From the NCBI GenBank assembly GCA_963667435.1, contig OY763414.1:4402001-4466000 (forward strand): 64,000 nucleotides of DNA, in the 5' to 3' direction. The notes beneath the pieces are model-generated. The model searched no databases. It saw nothing but the letters and a program-made list of their open reading frames with translations, and was not told the origin of the DNA. Both the position numbers and the translations under genes were made by a program. Source of the DNA: Marispirochaeta sp963667435 (GTDB lineage: Bacteria; Spirochaetota; Spirochaetia; JC444; Marispirochaetaceae). Shown here one piece after another: positions 1-8,592 of this stretch. Numbering within the stretch: position 1 is the stretch's first letter; each line of letters begins with the position of its first letter.

Positions 1-870
1 GCCGTGGGCGGTCATAACCTTTATCCCAACCTTGATGAAGGGCAGGGGAAGGCGCTTGTTCATGCAGCTCTTGATGCTGGAATAAACTTTCTCGATACAG
101 CGTTTATTTATGGAATCGGTCGTTCTGAAGAGCTCATCGGCGAGGTGCTCACAGCGCGGGGCGACAGGGATAAGGTAATTATTGCCACTAAAGGGGCACA
201 TCAGTTTGTTGATGGACAGGTTGTGATGAACAATAATCCTGTGTTTATCCGTGAACAGCTTGAAAACAGCCTTAAACGTCTTAAGACTGACTATATCGAT
301 CTTTATTATCTTCATTACCCGGATAAAGAAACACCCAAGGCGGAAGCTGTTGGGGCACTGCAGAAAATGCGGGAAGAGGGTAAAATCCGGGCTATCGGTG
401 TATCGAATTTTTCCGCAGAACAGCTGAAGGAGGCGGATAGTGACGGGTATGTGGATGTAGTACAGGACCGGTATAATTTGTTTCAGCGGGAAGCAGAAGT
501 CACGCTTCTCCCGTACACCAGGGAACACAACATCAGCTTTATTCCTTTCTTTCCTCTGGCGTCTGGTCTGCTTGCAGGAAAGTACAGCAATGCTACCAGA
601 TTCGATGATGGGGATATTCGCCTCAAGAATCCTCTGTTTCAGGGTGATGCCTTTAAACAGAATCTTGAGAAGGTAGAATTACTGAAATCTATTGCTGCTG
701 AGAAAGGAGCAGAAGTCGCGCATCTTGTTCTGGCACTCTGTTTAAAGATACCTGGTGTAGATGCTGTGATCCCAGGTGCAAAAAACCCTGCACAGCCGGT
801 GGAGAACCTCAAGGCACTGGAAGTGGAATTGAGTGATTCTGATATTGAAAGGATCCTTCAGGCTTTTTAA
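1..870 (+). CDS. aldo/keto reductase (5' end outside window)
   Basis: NAD(P)H-dependent aldo/keto reductase, a cytoplasmic TIM-barrel enzyme. The frame is open to the first base and begins mid-domain (GGHNLYPNL), so the usual N-terminal strand with its start codon lies upstream; the GTG at 4 is unlikely to be the real start. The catalytic residues are visible: Asp and Tyr in FLDTAFIYG, Lys in IATKGAH and His in LYYLHYP. The cofactor-phosphate region appears near the C-terminus (VIPGAKNPAQPVENLKAL). The substrate cannot be told. A hairpin follows directly, so it probably ends its own transcript, separate from the TRAP operon. Confidence 0.9.
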   Translation, partial: AVGGHNLYPNLDEGQGKALVHAALDAGINFLDTAFIYGIGRSEELIGEVLTARGDRDKVIIATKGAHQFVDGQVVMNNNPVFIREQLENSLKRLKTDYIDLYYLHYPDKETPKAEAVGALQKMREEGKIRAIGVSNFSAEQLKEADSDGYVDVVQDRYNLFQREAEVTLLPYTREHNISFIPFFPLASGLLAGKYSNATRFDDGDIRLKNPLFQGDAFKQNLEKVELLKSIAAEKGAEVAHLVLALCLKIPGVDAVIPGAKNPAQPVENLKALEVELSDSDIERILQAF

Positions 871-882
871 TAATTTTAAAGT

Positions 883-925
883 GGCAGGAATTCCCGTAAC
901 AGGGGATCTTCCTGCCTTGATTTTG
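883..925 (+). terminator. rho-independent-like terminator after the aldo/keto reductase
   Basis: The arms GGCAGGAA (883-890) and TTCCTGCC (909-916) pair, with further TTCCC/GGGGA pairing inside. A T-rich stretch (TTGATTTTGTCTT) follows. It lies 13 bases after the reductase stop codon. Confidence 0.7.
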
Positions 926-982
926 TCTTATTGCCTCCGTAAATCCCAAAATCATCTATCCGGCTGCCTGTTTAACGGAACT

Positions 983-1011
983 TTGATGAAAATATGAAAA
1001 ATAATTATATA
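983..1011 (+). promoter_or_regulatory. putative sigma-70-type promoter of the TRAP operon
   Basis: TTGATG (983-988) and TATATA (1006-1011) are separated by 17 bases in a very A+T-rich stretch, upstream of dctQ. The implied leader is about 110 bases. This is a match to consensus only. Confidence 0.5.
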
Positions 1012-1130
1012 CAAAATATTATATGCAAAATATCGATAACCGCTGTATCATCAGATGTCAGCCGATTTTTGCCCGGTATGGACCAATTTCTGCGCGGTTT
1101 ACAAATGAAATGTTCATGAGGAGAGTACAT

Positions 1131-1647
1131 TTGCTTAAGCTGCTTAATGATTTGTACCACAAGATATTTTTTCTTGTGAGAACATTAAGCTACATCTGTC
1201 ATGTCGCTGTAATTTCTCTTGTTTTTATTCAAATAGTTTTTCGTTACGTATTCAGCAGCCCGATCCGCTGGAGCGACATGCTTTTAAGTGTGGTTTTTAC
1301 CTACCTTGCCATGTTAGGACTGGTTACTGCTGATTATCAGAATGCTGTCCCGGAAATAACCTATGTGGTAAAGAAGTTCTGTCCCGGTATTCAGAAAAAA
1401 GTTTGCTGTATTTGTTGATGTTCTAACCCTGGGTATCTGTTTTATACTGCTGATACCGACGAAACAGATTTTGCATGCTGCCGCTTCAACGAAAATTCAT
1501 ATGCTGCCCATGAACTGGAGTCAGGCACTGGTCTCTTTCCCCATTGCTCTTGTACTTCTCATTATTATTTATGCTCGCAGAATATTTATTTCAATCTACA
1601 ACGATAAAAATACTATTCAGAACACTGAAGACAAAGGAGAGCTGTAA
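1131..1647 (+). pseudogene. dctQ: TRAP transporter small permease DctQ, frameshifted
   Basis: Small membrane subunit of a tripartite ATP-independent periplasmic transporter, which works with DctM and the DctP binding protein in sodium-driven uptake of organic acids. A TTG start at 1131 is favoured by GGAGAG just upstream. The first part shows DctQ helices and the family-like IVFRYVFSSPIRWSD segment. The frame is lost at an A6 run (1395-1400). Reading A5 there joins it to FAVFVDVLTLGICFILLIP and runs to the TAA at 1645-1647, giving 171 residues, a normal DctQ length. The stop directly abuts the dctM ATG. The indel may be genuine inactivation or a sequencing error. Confidence 0.8.
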
Positions 1648-2945
1648 ATGACATGGTTGGTCAGTAGTGCTGTACTTCTATTCTTTTTTCTTTTTTTGGC
1701 TGCCATAAAGGTAAATATTCCATTTGCTCTGGTCGGTGCAAGTTTGATTGTACTGGCAATGACCCGGGTAATAAGTCTGAATGCTGCTATCAGCAGTGCA
1801 GTTAATACATTTCCCAACGAAGGGGGTTGATCGCACTGCCACTGTTCCTGTTCACCGGAACCCTGCTTACCAAGTCAGGACTCGCAACAATTCTACTGGA
1901 CGCTGCTAATGCACTGGTTGGTAGAATCCGGGGCGGCCTTGCATTAGTGAATATTTTCGCCAGTTTTCTGTTTGGCGGTATTTCAGGTTCAGCTGCTGCC
2001 GACGCCGCCGGTCTTGGCCAGGTTCTGATTCCGGAGATGGTAAAAAAAGGGTACGACGCGAATTCTTCCGCCGTTGTTACCATGACATCCGCATGTCTGG
2101 GCCCCATTGTTCCTCCCAGTGTAATAGTTATTGTGTTTTCACTTTTAACAGGAGTATCTGTTTCCGCAATGTTCATTGCCGGATATGTTCCCGGTCTTAT
2201 GCTGGTGATTGCATTATCGGTTTTATCGATTATTTTTGCGATTAAGAGAAATTACCCTATTCAGCCGTCCCTTTCCATGGGAACCCGGGCTCTTCTTATG
2301 ATAAAGGCGATTCCGGTTCTGATCACCATTGTAATTATTATCGGTGGATTGATTATGGGAATTTTTACTGCAACTGAAGCAGGAGCGGTCGCGGCATTTT
2401 ACTCAGTGTTTATTGCTTTTCTTTACCGGAAAATGTCATGGAAGATTTTTACGGAAACTCTCGGATCAACCGTGGAGAACACAGGTATTGTTTGTCTTTT
2501 ACTGGCATTTGCTGTAGTTGTAACCAGGTTGAGCGCTTTTCTGCAGATTCCTGCAAACGCTGCTCAATTTATCAGCAGCATTTCTCCGTCCCCAATTCCG
2601 GTTCTCTTTTTTGTGATGATACTTTATATCATCCTCGGAGCGCTGCTTAACCCTGTTTCAATATTGACGATTACCATTCCGGTATTGTTTCCGATTGCCA
2701 AACTGCTTGGAGTTTCTGCTATTCATTTTGGTGTTGTCAGCGTTGTAACCCTGGCAATCGGTCATGTTACACCCCCCGTCGGCATTGCACTGTTTGTTAC
2801 TACTTCAGTTGCCAAGCTGTCAATCGAAGATGTTCTTCCCACGTTGTTCCCGTTTATCATCGCGATGATAGTGGTAAGTATTGCCGTAATTCTTCTTCCT
2901 GACCTTGTTCTCTGGCTTCCCACAGTAACAGGAGTAATCAAATAA
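1648..2945 (+). pseudogene. dctM: TRAP transporter large permease DctM, frameshifted
   Basis: Large, many-helix permease subunit of the TRAP transporter. As written, translation from ATG 1648 stops after 60 residues (NTFPNEGG, stop at 1828). The remaining 372 residues continue in another frame from IALPLFLFTGTLLTKSG, the conserved DctM segment. Adding one G to the G5 run at 1822-1826 restores one 432-residue protein, the usual family length. Later segments typical of DctM include GSAAADAAGLGQ, GPIVPPSV and GHVTPPVGIALFV. The gene sits tightly between dctQ and dctP. Its lesion is independent of the dctQ one and of opposite sign. Confidence 0.85.
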
Positions 2946-2979
2946 TTTTTCCGCCTGGAAAATTCTATACAGTACGGAA

Positions 2980-3008
2980 GGGGGGGGGTGATACATCGAC
3001 TTTTTTTT
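2980..3008 (+). repeat. G9 and T8 homopolymer tracts upstream of dctP
   Basis: The 115-base gap between dctM and dctP contains nine G (2980-2988) and, 12 bases later, eight T (3001-3008). Both lie within 81 bases of the dctP start, where length changes could alter promoter spacing. Sequence shows only the tracts; any regulatory role is inference. Confidence 0.8.
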
Positions 3009-3060
3009 GCTTACTGAAGGATACAGTAATTTTTAACAAAAATTTTTTGGAGGTTTCTTT

Positions 3061-4065
3061 ATGAAAAAAGCATTAGTACTATTCTTTATTTTCGGTCTGG
3101 TTTTTACTGTTTTTGCAGGAGGACAGCAGTCGTCTGGTGATGGCGAAGATAAAACGTATAATTGGGTTATAAGTGGCTTATCCAACCCGACAAGTATGGA
3201 TGAAGTAGCATTCACTACATTGCGTGACAGGATCCCCGAACTGACAAACGGAAGGATTAAGGTAACCTTTCATCCCGGCGGATCATTGTACGGTAATGAT
3301 CGTGATGCCTGGGAATTAATCCTGGATGGAGCCGTAACCATCGGACGCTGCTCTCAGCTGACCGGGGTCACCCCGTACTGGGATGCAGTTTCTCTGCCGT
3401 TTTTCTGGAAAAAAGAAGAAGTGAACAATGCCGTCAACTCTGAAGAGTTTAACAGCCTTCTCGAACCCAAATATAACGAAGCTGGAGTTAAATACCTTGG
3501 TGCATGGGTTATTCCACGTCAGCTCTACAGTAATCGACCGGTCAAAAGCCTTGCCGATCTGAAGGATCTCAAGATAAGGACTAAAAAAATGATAACCGCC
3601 ATGGATGTATTTACTGCGCTGGGTGCTATTCCCACACCCCTTGCCTGGTCTGAGGTTCCGTCTGCTCTGAAGACGGGGCTTGTAGACGGTGCTGAAGGAA
3701 CTGCAACCTCCTACTGGTCTGACTCTTTTTATGAATTTGATCCCTATCTTACTCTGATTAATTATCAGTGGACCGTTAATGCTCTTCACATGAATAAAGC
3801 CGCGTATGATTCGTTACCGGCAGATCTTCGGTCCGCCGTTGATCAGGCTGTTGAGGAAGCAAAAGCAGCAGTTAATAAAGCTTATGATGATCAGTTTAAA
3901 TCATTGTACGGTCAGCTGGAAGAAAAGGGTGTTGAGATTACCTACTATGATGAAATCAAGGATATGGACCAGTGGATGAAGATCGTGGAAGATGCAGGTA
4001 TTAAGGAAGATATTCTGCACTCCATGCCTGAATTCCAGACTGTCATTGATAAATATATTAAATAA
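3061..4065 (+). CDS. dctP: TRAP transporter substrate-binding protein DctP
   Basis: Periplasmic solute-binding subunit of the TRAP system, 334 residues, typical of the family. The signal peptide is MKKALVLFF...FTVFA followed by GGQQ, a style common in spirochaete binding proteins. The mature protein has the DctP fold, including LKIRTKKM, which holds the arginine that normally binds the ligand carboxylate, and VPSALKTGLVDGAEGT. AGGAGG-like bases (TTGGAGG) precede the ATG. The ligand is probably an organic acid but cannot be named. Unlike its two partner genes it is intact, so transport depends on whether their frameshifts are real. Confidence 0.93.
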   Translation: MKKALVLFFIFGLVFTVFAGGQQSSGDGEDKTYNWVISGLSNPTSMDEVAFTTLRDRIPELTNGRIKVTFHPGGSLYGNDRDAWELILDGAVTIGRCSQLTGVTPYWDAVSLPFFWKKEEVNNAVNSEEFNSLLEPKYNEAGVKYLGAWVIPRQLYSNRPVKSLADLKDLKIRTKKMITAMDVFTALGAIPTPLAWSEVPSALKTGLVDGAEGTATSYWSDSFYEFDPYLTLINYQWTVNALHMNKAAYDSLPADLRSAVDQAVEEAKAAVNKAYDDQFKSLYGQLEEKGVEITYYDEIKDMDQWMKIVEDAGIKEDILHSMPEFQTVIDKYIK

Positions 4066-4071
4066 AAGCGT

Positions 4072-4112
4072 ATTACATCGGCATCTCCTTAGAATGGAGA
4101 TGCCGATGTAAT
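4072..4112 (+). terminator. strong hairpin after dctP
   Basis: A perfect 17-bp inverted repeat (4072-4088 with 4096-4112) surrounds a 7-base loop and starts 7 bases after the dctP stop. There is no clean T tract after it, so it may act as a terminator or as a 3' mRNA stabiliser. Confidence 0.7.
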
Positions 4113-4227
4113 AAAATTCATTAAATGCAGATCATTCTTTTAAACAATAAGCACGATTTATTGCTCTCGAGTTATGTTTGTATCATAATTGATTAATAAT
4201 TAACTATGGGACGTATCGGGAGTATCA

Positions 4228-5029
4228 GTGAAAAAATGGATGGTTACTGCAAATGTTTTTCTTATCACACTTTTGTTCTTTTTTTTTTACCTCATGTACA
4301 ACCTCTTCTCCCTACAACAGAGGGTCCTTAAGCGATGCCATGGACAAGGCTGAGGATGACCACGAAGGAAGCAGACGTGTTCCAAATGATCGGGATGAAC
4401 CTTCCCGGGGTCGGGACTCCAGGGATGATGACCGGTATACACAGGATACCACCAGCCCCCAGGACGAAGCTGTATATTATTCCGATCCTTTTGTCGGAGA
4501 GGTTTATCTTCTCTTTCGAGGAGGTAACTCATGGGGAGGGGCACCCTATTTTAATTCGCTGTTTGATGGTGAAGTGCTGATTGGTGGCAGAGAGGATAGC
4601 CTGGAGGTACTGCTCTTCGCCGGAATAAAAGCAGTTATTGCAAAAGAATCTTCAGAAATCTATGATTCCGTGGATGATGGTGTGCTTATTCTCCGGGCTG
4701 GGATAGAAGGTCGTTATTATCCTTTTCCGGATCTTCAGTTTATGTCTCCTTATCTCCTGGCCCAGGCCGGGGGCATCTATATGTACTGGTCGTTTAAAAA
4801 TCCCCTTGAGGCAGGCGGAGACCTGATTACATCCGACAGTGTGGGTGGCATGATGCTTGGAGTCGGTGCAGGGGTCAATCTGATAGATAAAGGCGGGTTT
4901 AGAGCAGGAGTCTCCTGTATTCCCGAGACCCACTTTTTCTATTCAGAAACCCAGCAGGGCTTTCAGAATGATGTTTTTGATCTTTACGGGAATATCCGCT
5001 GGGCTGTTGATGTAGGATTACGCATGTAA
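4228..5029 (+). CDS. outer-surface lipoprotein, out of frame at a T10 tract
   Basis: Unrecognised exported protein. A GTG at 4228 starts MKKWMVTANVFLITLLFF, a good signal peptide, but a run of ten T (4279-4288) throws it out of frame. With nine T it reads on as FFTSCTTSS, giving a lipobox and a 266-residue lipoprotein. As written, the downstream frame can start only at ATG 4253, which gives a poor signal. After the Cys comes a charged, D/E/R-rich spacer of about 60 residues. A C-terminal domain follows with alternating hydrophobic and glycine-rich strands (GVGAGVNLIDKGGFRAGV), resembling outer-membrane beta proteins. The tract could be a phase-variation switch or an assembly indel. Confidence 0.6.
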
Positions 5030-5099
5030 AAAGAGTTGTTTTGGATTTTTCAACAGAGATTCTCCACTCAAAGTTGATTTACCTGTACAATCTCAGAAC

Positions 5100-7232
5100 A
5101 TGAATATTGATGATCAGCTGAAACGTTTAATCCGTATGCTCGGTTCCGATCCGGGGCTGTTTCTTTTATCACTGCACTCATTTATTGAAGGATACCTGAA
5201 GGAGAATTTCTCCGGCTACCGGCAGGAAGAGAGCTTTGCCTGGAATATCAACTACTACCGTGACACAATAAAAGCGGAATCCGGAGGGTTTCTGGATGAA
5301 CCGGTATGGAATCTGTTTAATGCACTCAAGGCTGAACATGGCATAACAAATCAGGTCCGCCATGAGTTTCGAGAAATTTCACCAAAATATGCCGAGAGCG
5401 GCAGCTATAACTTTTTTCGCTTTTGTGAAAACTGCGGAATTAAATCGGAGAAGATCGAGGTAATCCGGGAGAATCTTTCTATCTGGGATAACCGAACCAG
5501 TCATATTGAAGATTACCGTGCTTTGATGGATGAGAAATGGGCCCATTTTCAGGATCAGCGCAAATTGAAGGAAATTATCGCTTCTCTGAAGGACTATGAG
5601 GACGAAAAGGCGGAATCGGCCCATCTTTCACGAGTACTAAGGGAACAGGAATACGAACTTGATCAGCTGAATAAACAGGTGGACACACAGCAATCAAGGA
5701 TGGATGAGATTCTGAACGACCGTGAGAGATATCAGGAAGAGCTCAGGAGAATCCGGGTAAGTCTTGGGGAAAAAAGGGATATTCAATCCTATATTGATTA
5801 TCTGCGCAGTGCCACCTATTACACCAGGACCAGGCTGGATTACGAGAGATCACTGATTCGCTTAACCGGGGAGCAGAAGGCTGTTCTGGAAAGAATCAAT
5901 CTTGAAAAGGATTTCATTATTAGGGGAGGGGCCGGTACCGGGAAAACACTTATTCTGCTTGAAGCTTTAAAACGGGCCCGACGCGAGGAAGGGGAATCCC
6001 TGGGGATGGAAGGGAAAAAGAGATACCTTCTGCTTACATATACCGCTACACTTGTCAAATATAATCAGTATATTTCTCGTCTTATGGGCATAGAGGGCAG
6101 CGATACATCCATCTGTACTGCAGACAGTGTCCTGAGGGATCAGCTGGCAGATGCACGACCCGGAGTGCAGATCGATTACCAGATACTGAAAAAACAGCTC
6201 AACGGTATGCCTCTGCCGGATTTTGCAGGTGTTGATGAACTGCATCTTGAAATAGAAGAGTTCATTTACGGAAATAACCTGACTTTTAAAGAGTATTGTG
6301 AAGAGATGATTCCCCGAACGGGTATGAAGACTCCTCTGCGGCAAGAGCAGCGCCAACAGGTGTGGCAAATTAAAGATCTTCTGGAAGAAATCATGCTTGA
6401 CGAACAAAGGGTGAGTCAGGGATATGCATGCAGAATCATTCTTGATTCCTTTGTCCCGGATGGCGAACATTTTGTTGCCGATCATATTTTCATAGATGAA
6501 TCCCAGGATTTAAAGCCTATTCAACTTCTTATATTAAAAAAACTGGCAGCCCGTTCTCTAATCCTCGCGGGAGATACTGATCAGTCTATCTATGGGCTTG
6601 GTTCTCCTTACAGGCGGGCAGGTGTCGATATAAGCGGGAAATCGGTTATCCTGAAAACAAATTTCCGCAACAGTACGGCTATTCATGAGCTTGCCGAAGC
6701 ATACAGGACACAGGCCGTCGGGTCATGTAACAATGACAGCGAACCCGCTGCATTCAGGGCGGGCCCTGTTCCGGAATTGATCACCGCAGTTAAGACGGAA
6801 GAGTTGTATGCCCGGCTGCTGGATAAAATCAGGCTTTTTCTTAATACCCTCGAATATGCACCGGATAACATTGCGATTATTGCACCCACCAGACAGATGC
6901 TGGACAAAATCGGGAAAATTCTTGCCGGTGAATCTATTCCATCAGCACAGATCCGGGACAACAGTTTTGAGTTCAGTTCAGTTCACGGAGTGAGGCTTTC
7001 ACCTCTGCATTCAAGTAAAGGACTTGATTTCCCTGTGGTGATGTGTTTTCTGCCATTTATGCCTGGAGAAAAGGGAATTGATGAGGAAACCCTTCAGGAT
7101 CTGCAGAAAAACCGCGTCTATGTTGCCCTGACCCGCGCAATGGAAAATCTCAATATTTTCTGTAAAGAGGAGCCGGAGGAGAAGGCGCTGGAAGATCTTG
7201 TAATCGTTTACAAAAATACATTTACAACCTGA
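5100..7232 (+). CDS. UvrD/Rep-like superfamily I helicase with coiled-coil N-terminal region
   Basis: ATP-dependent DNA helicase/translocase of superfamily I, 710 residues. The first 150 residues form an unassigned alpha-helical domain; residues about 160-240 are strongly charged and coiled-coil-like. The motor core follows: Walker A GGAGTGKT (about 276-283), Walker B IFIDESQD (about 463-470), GDTDQSIYG, NFRNS, HSSKGLDFPVV (about 635) and VYVALTRAMENL (about 672). It is shorter than UvrD, and the spacing suggests reduced 1B/2B insertions. No nuclease motif is seen. It stands alone before an SDR gene, with no clear RBS. The family is firm; the biological role (repair, defence or RNA polymerase recycling) is unknown. 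Confidence 0.85.
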   Translation: MNIDDQLKRLIRMLGSDPGLFLLSLHSFIEGYLKENFSGYRQEESFAWNINYYRDTIKAESGGFLDEPVWNLFNALKAEHGITNQVRHEFREISPKYAESGSYNFFRFCENCGIKSEKIEVIRENLSIWDNRTSHIEDYRALMDEKWAHFQDQRKLKEIIASLKDYEDEKAESAHLSRVLREQEYELDQLNKQVDTQQSRMDEILNDRERYQEELRRIRVSLGEKRDIQSYIDYLRSATYYTRTRLDYERSLIRLTGEQKAVLERINLEKDFIIRGGAGTGKTLILLEALKRARREEGESLGMEGKKRYLLLTYTATLVKYNQYISRLMGIEGSDTSICTADSVLRDQLADARPGVQIDYQILKKQLNGMPLPDFAGVDELHLEIEEFIYGNNLTFKEYCEEMIPRTGMKTPLRQEQRQQVWQIKDLLEEIMLDEQRVSQGYACRIILDSFVPDGEHFVADHIFIDESQDLKPIQLLILKKLAARSLILAGDTDQSIYGLGSPYRRAGVDISGKSVILKTNFRNSTAIHELAEAYRTQAVGSCNNDSEPAAFRAGPVPELITAVKTEELYARLLDKIRLFLNTLEYAPDNIAIIAPTRQMLDKIGKILAGESIPSAQIRDNSFEFSSVHGVRLSPLHSSKGLDFPVVMCFLPFMPGEKGIDEETLQDLQKNRVYVALTRAMENLNIFCKEEPEEKALEDLVIVYKNTFTT

Positions 7233-7273
7233 AGTTCTGCCTTTAGAGTAGAGAGACAATCAGGAGAAGGTAA

Positions 7274-8002
7274 ATGATTTTAACAGGAAAAACAGCGTTG
7301 ATTACCGGCGCAAGCCGGGGAATCGGCAAGGGTGTGGCTAAATGTTTTGCTGTGGAAGGAGCAAAACTCGTTCTGACCGCACGTTCAACGGAGGCTCTCT
7401 CTGCTTTAAAGAAAGAGCTCACAGAATCGGGTGCAGAAGTACTGACGTATACTGCGGATATTTCCAGTAGTAAAGACCTTGAAGGATTAAAAAAAGCGTC
7501 TGAAGACGCTTTCGGAAAAATTGATATTGTTATTAATAATGCCGGGGTTTCTGTGGAAAAACCGTTCCTGGAAATAAGTCCTGAAGAGTGGGAGCTTATT
7601 CACAGGGTGAACCTGACCGGGACCATGATGGTTATACGGACATTCCTGCCGAAGATGCTGGAATCAGGTTCTGGTAACATTGTAAATGTTGCATCTGCTG
7701 CGGGGCTCCGCGGGCTACCTGGTAGTACGGCCTACAGCTCTTCAAAAGCCGCTGTTATTGGCTTTACTCATGCCCTGGCGGATGAGTATAAAAAGTCAGG
7801 AGTGCGCATTAATGCAATCTGCACGGGGCCGGTGCGTACGGAAATGTTCGAAGAGTCTGCGGTACGGGATTTTATTCTCGCCAGCGGCGGGGACCTCTTT
7901 GAGGTTGATGAAGCTGCCTCGGCTATTCTGTTTCTTGCCTCGGACCAGTCAAGCAAGATGAACAGCCAGGTTTTAACCCTGCGCGGGTATAACCGCTGGT
8001 AG
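7274..8002 (+). CDS. SDR family NAD(P)-dependent oxidoreductase
   Basis: Classical short-chain dehydrogenase/reductase, 242 residues. The Rossmann nucleotide motif TGASRGIG is at 12-19, and NNAG supports the fold. The catalytic Ser141, Tyr154 and Lys158 are present (NVASAAG, YSSSKAAV). It resembles 3-ketoacyl-ACP reductase (FabG)-like enzymes, but the C-terminus (LTLRGYNRW) departs from the usual INVDGG. A strong RBS (AGGAGAAGG) sits 4-5 bases before the ATG. The substrate cannot be deduced, and its neighbours are DNA helicases and a coiled-coil protein, which give no pathway clue. Confidence 0.9.
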   Translation: MILTGKTALITGASRGIGKGVAKCFAVEGAKLVLTARSTEALSALKKELTESGAEVLTYTADISSSKDLEGLKKASEDAFGKIDIVINNAGVSVEKPFLEISPEEWELIHRVNLTGTMMVIRTFLPKMLESGSGNIVNVASAAGLRGLPGSTAYSSSKAAVIGFTHALADEYKKSGVRINAICTGPVRTEMFEESAVRDFILASGGDLFEVDEAASAILFLASDQSSKMNSQVLTLRGYNRW

Positions 8003-8079
8003 ATATTTCATTCAGGTGAAGCAGGATGGGCATCTCTTTGTATTAACAGGTAGATACGTTATACTTTAAGGAGATGACC

Positions 8080-8571
8080 GTGGATAACCTGGCAGACATG
8101 CTCGAACACGAACTCGAAGATGCTTTTGAAGTGAAGAACAGAGGTTCACTGCACCGATACATAACACTTCTTACACAGAACATGATTCTTAAGGATCAGA
8201 ATAACTCTGAACACGCCGCTTTCAGGGAAACCATCATCCGTATCGACAGCCGTATCGAAGAGGGTTTTAAACGCATGGATGATCGTTTTGAACAGGTTGA
8301 ACGTCGCTTTGAACAAGTCGACAAACGTTTTGAACAGGTTGACAAACGATTTGAGGCAATGCAGCAGGCAATGGATAAACGCTTCGGGCAGGTAGACAAA
8401 CGATTCGAAACAATGCAGCAGAGCATGGACAAACGCTTTGAACAGGTGGACAAGCGGTTCGAGTTCATGCAGCACAGTATGGACCGGCGTTTCGATATGA
8501 TGTTCCGTTTCATGAGTCTGGGGTTTATCATTATGGGCACTATGATGTCGGTCTATCAATTCCTGGTCTGA
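8080..8571 (+). CDS. repetitive coiled-coil protein with C-terminal membrane anchor
   Basis: 163-residue protein, family not named here. AAGGAG ends directly against ATG 8074, which leaves no spacer, so the GTG at 8080 (MDNLADMLEHE) with a 6-base spacer is the better start. Residues 1-45 are a helical head (ELEDAFEVKNRGSLHRYITLL). Residues about 55-140 are heptads built from RFEQVDK and RFETMQQSMDK units, a long coiled coil, and residues about 143-160 form a hydrophobic segment (SLGFIIMGTMMSVYQFLV). The layout suggests an oligomeric, membrane-tethered stalk. The repeats also exist at DNA level, so copy number may vary. A dead copy of its 5' end occurs at 38.7 kb. Confidence 0.75.
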   Translation: MDNLADMLEHELEDAFEVKNRGSLHRYITLLTQNMILKDQNNSEHAAFRETIIRIDSRIEEGFKRMDDRFEQVERRFEQVDKRFEQVDKRFEAMQQAMDKRFGQVDKRFETMQQSMDKRFEQVDKRFEFMQHSMDRRFDMMFRFMSLGFIIMGTMMSVYQFLV

Positions 8572-8592
8572 TTACTGCAGAGCAATTTTTAT

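Noticed and set aside
4253..5029. Translation of the lipoprotein from ATG 4253 with no frameshift
   Set aside because: It gives a short, poor signal sequence and no RBS; the GTG 4228 signal peptide joined at the T tract is far better.
8280..8500. Short repeated DNA units resembling a CRISPR array
   Set aside because: The units are in-frame coding heptads (RFEQVDK) without unique spacers; they encode a coiled coil.
8146..8559. Long minus-strand frames opposite the coiled-coil gene
   Set aside because: They are antisense shadows of the repetitive coding sequence and have no RBS or domain.
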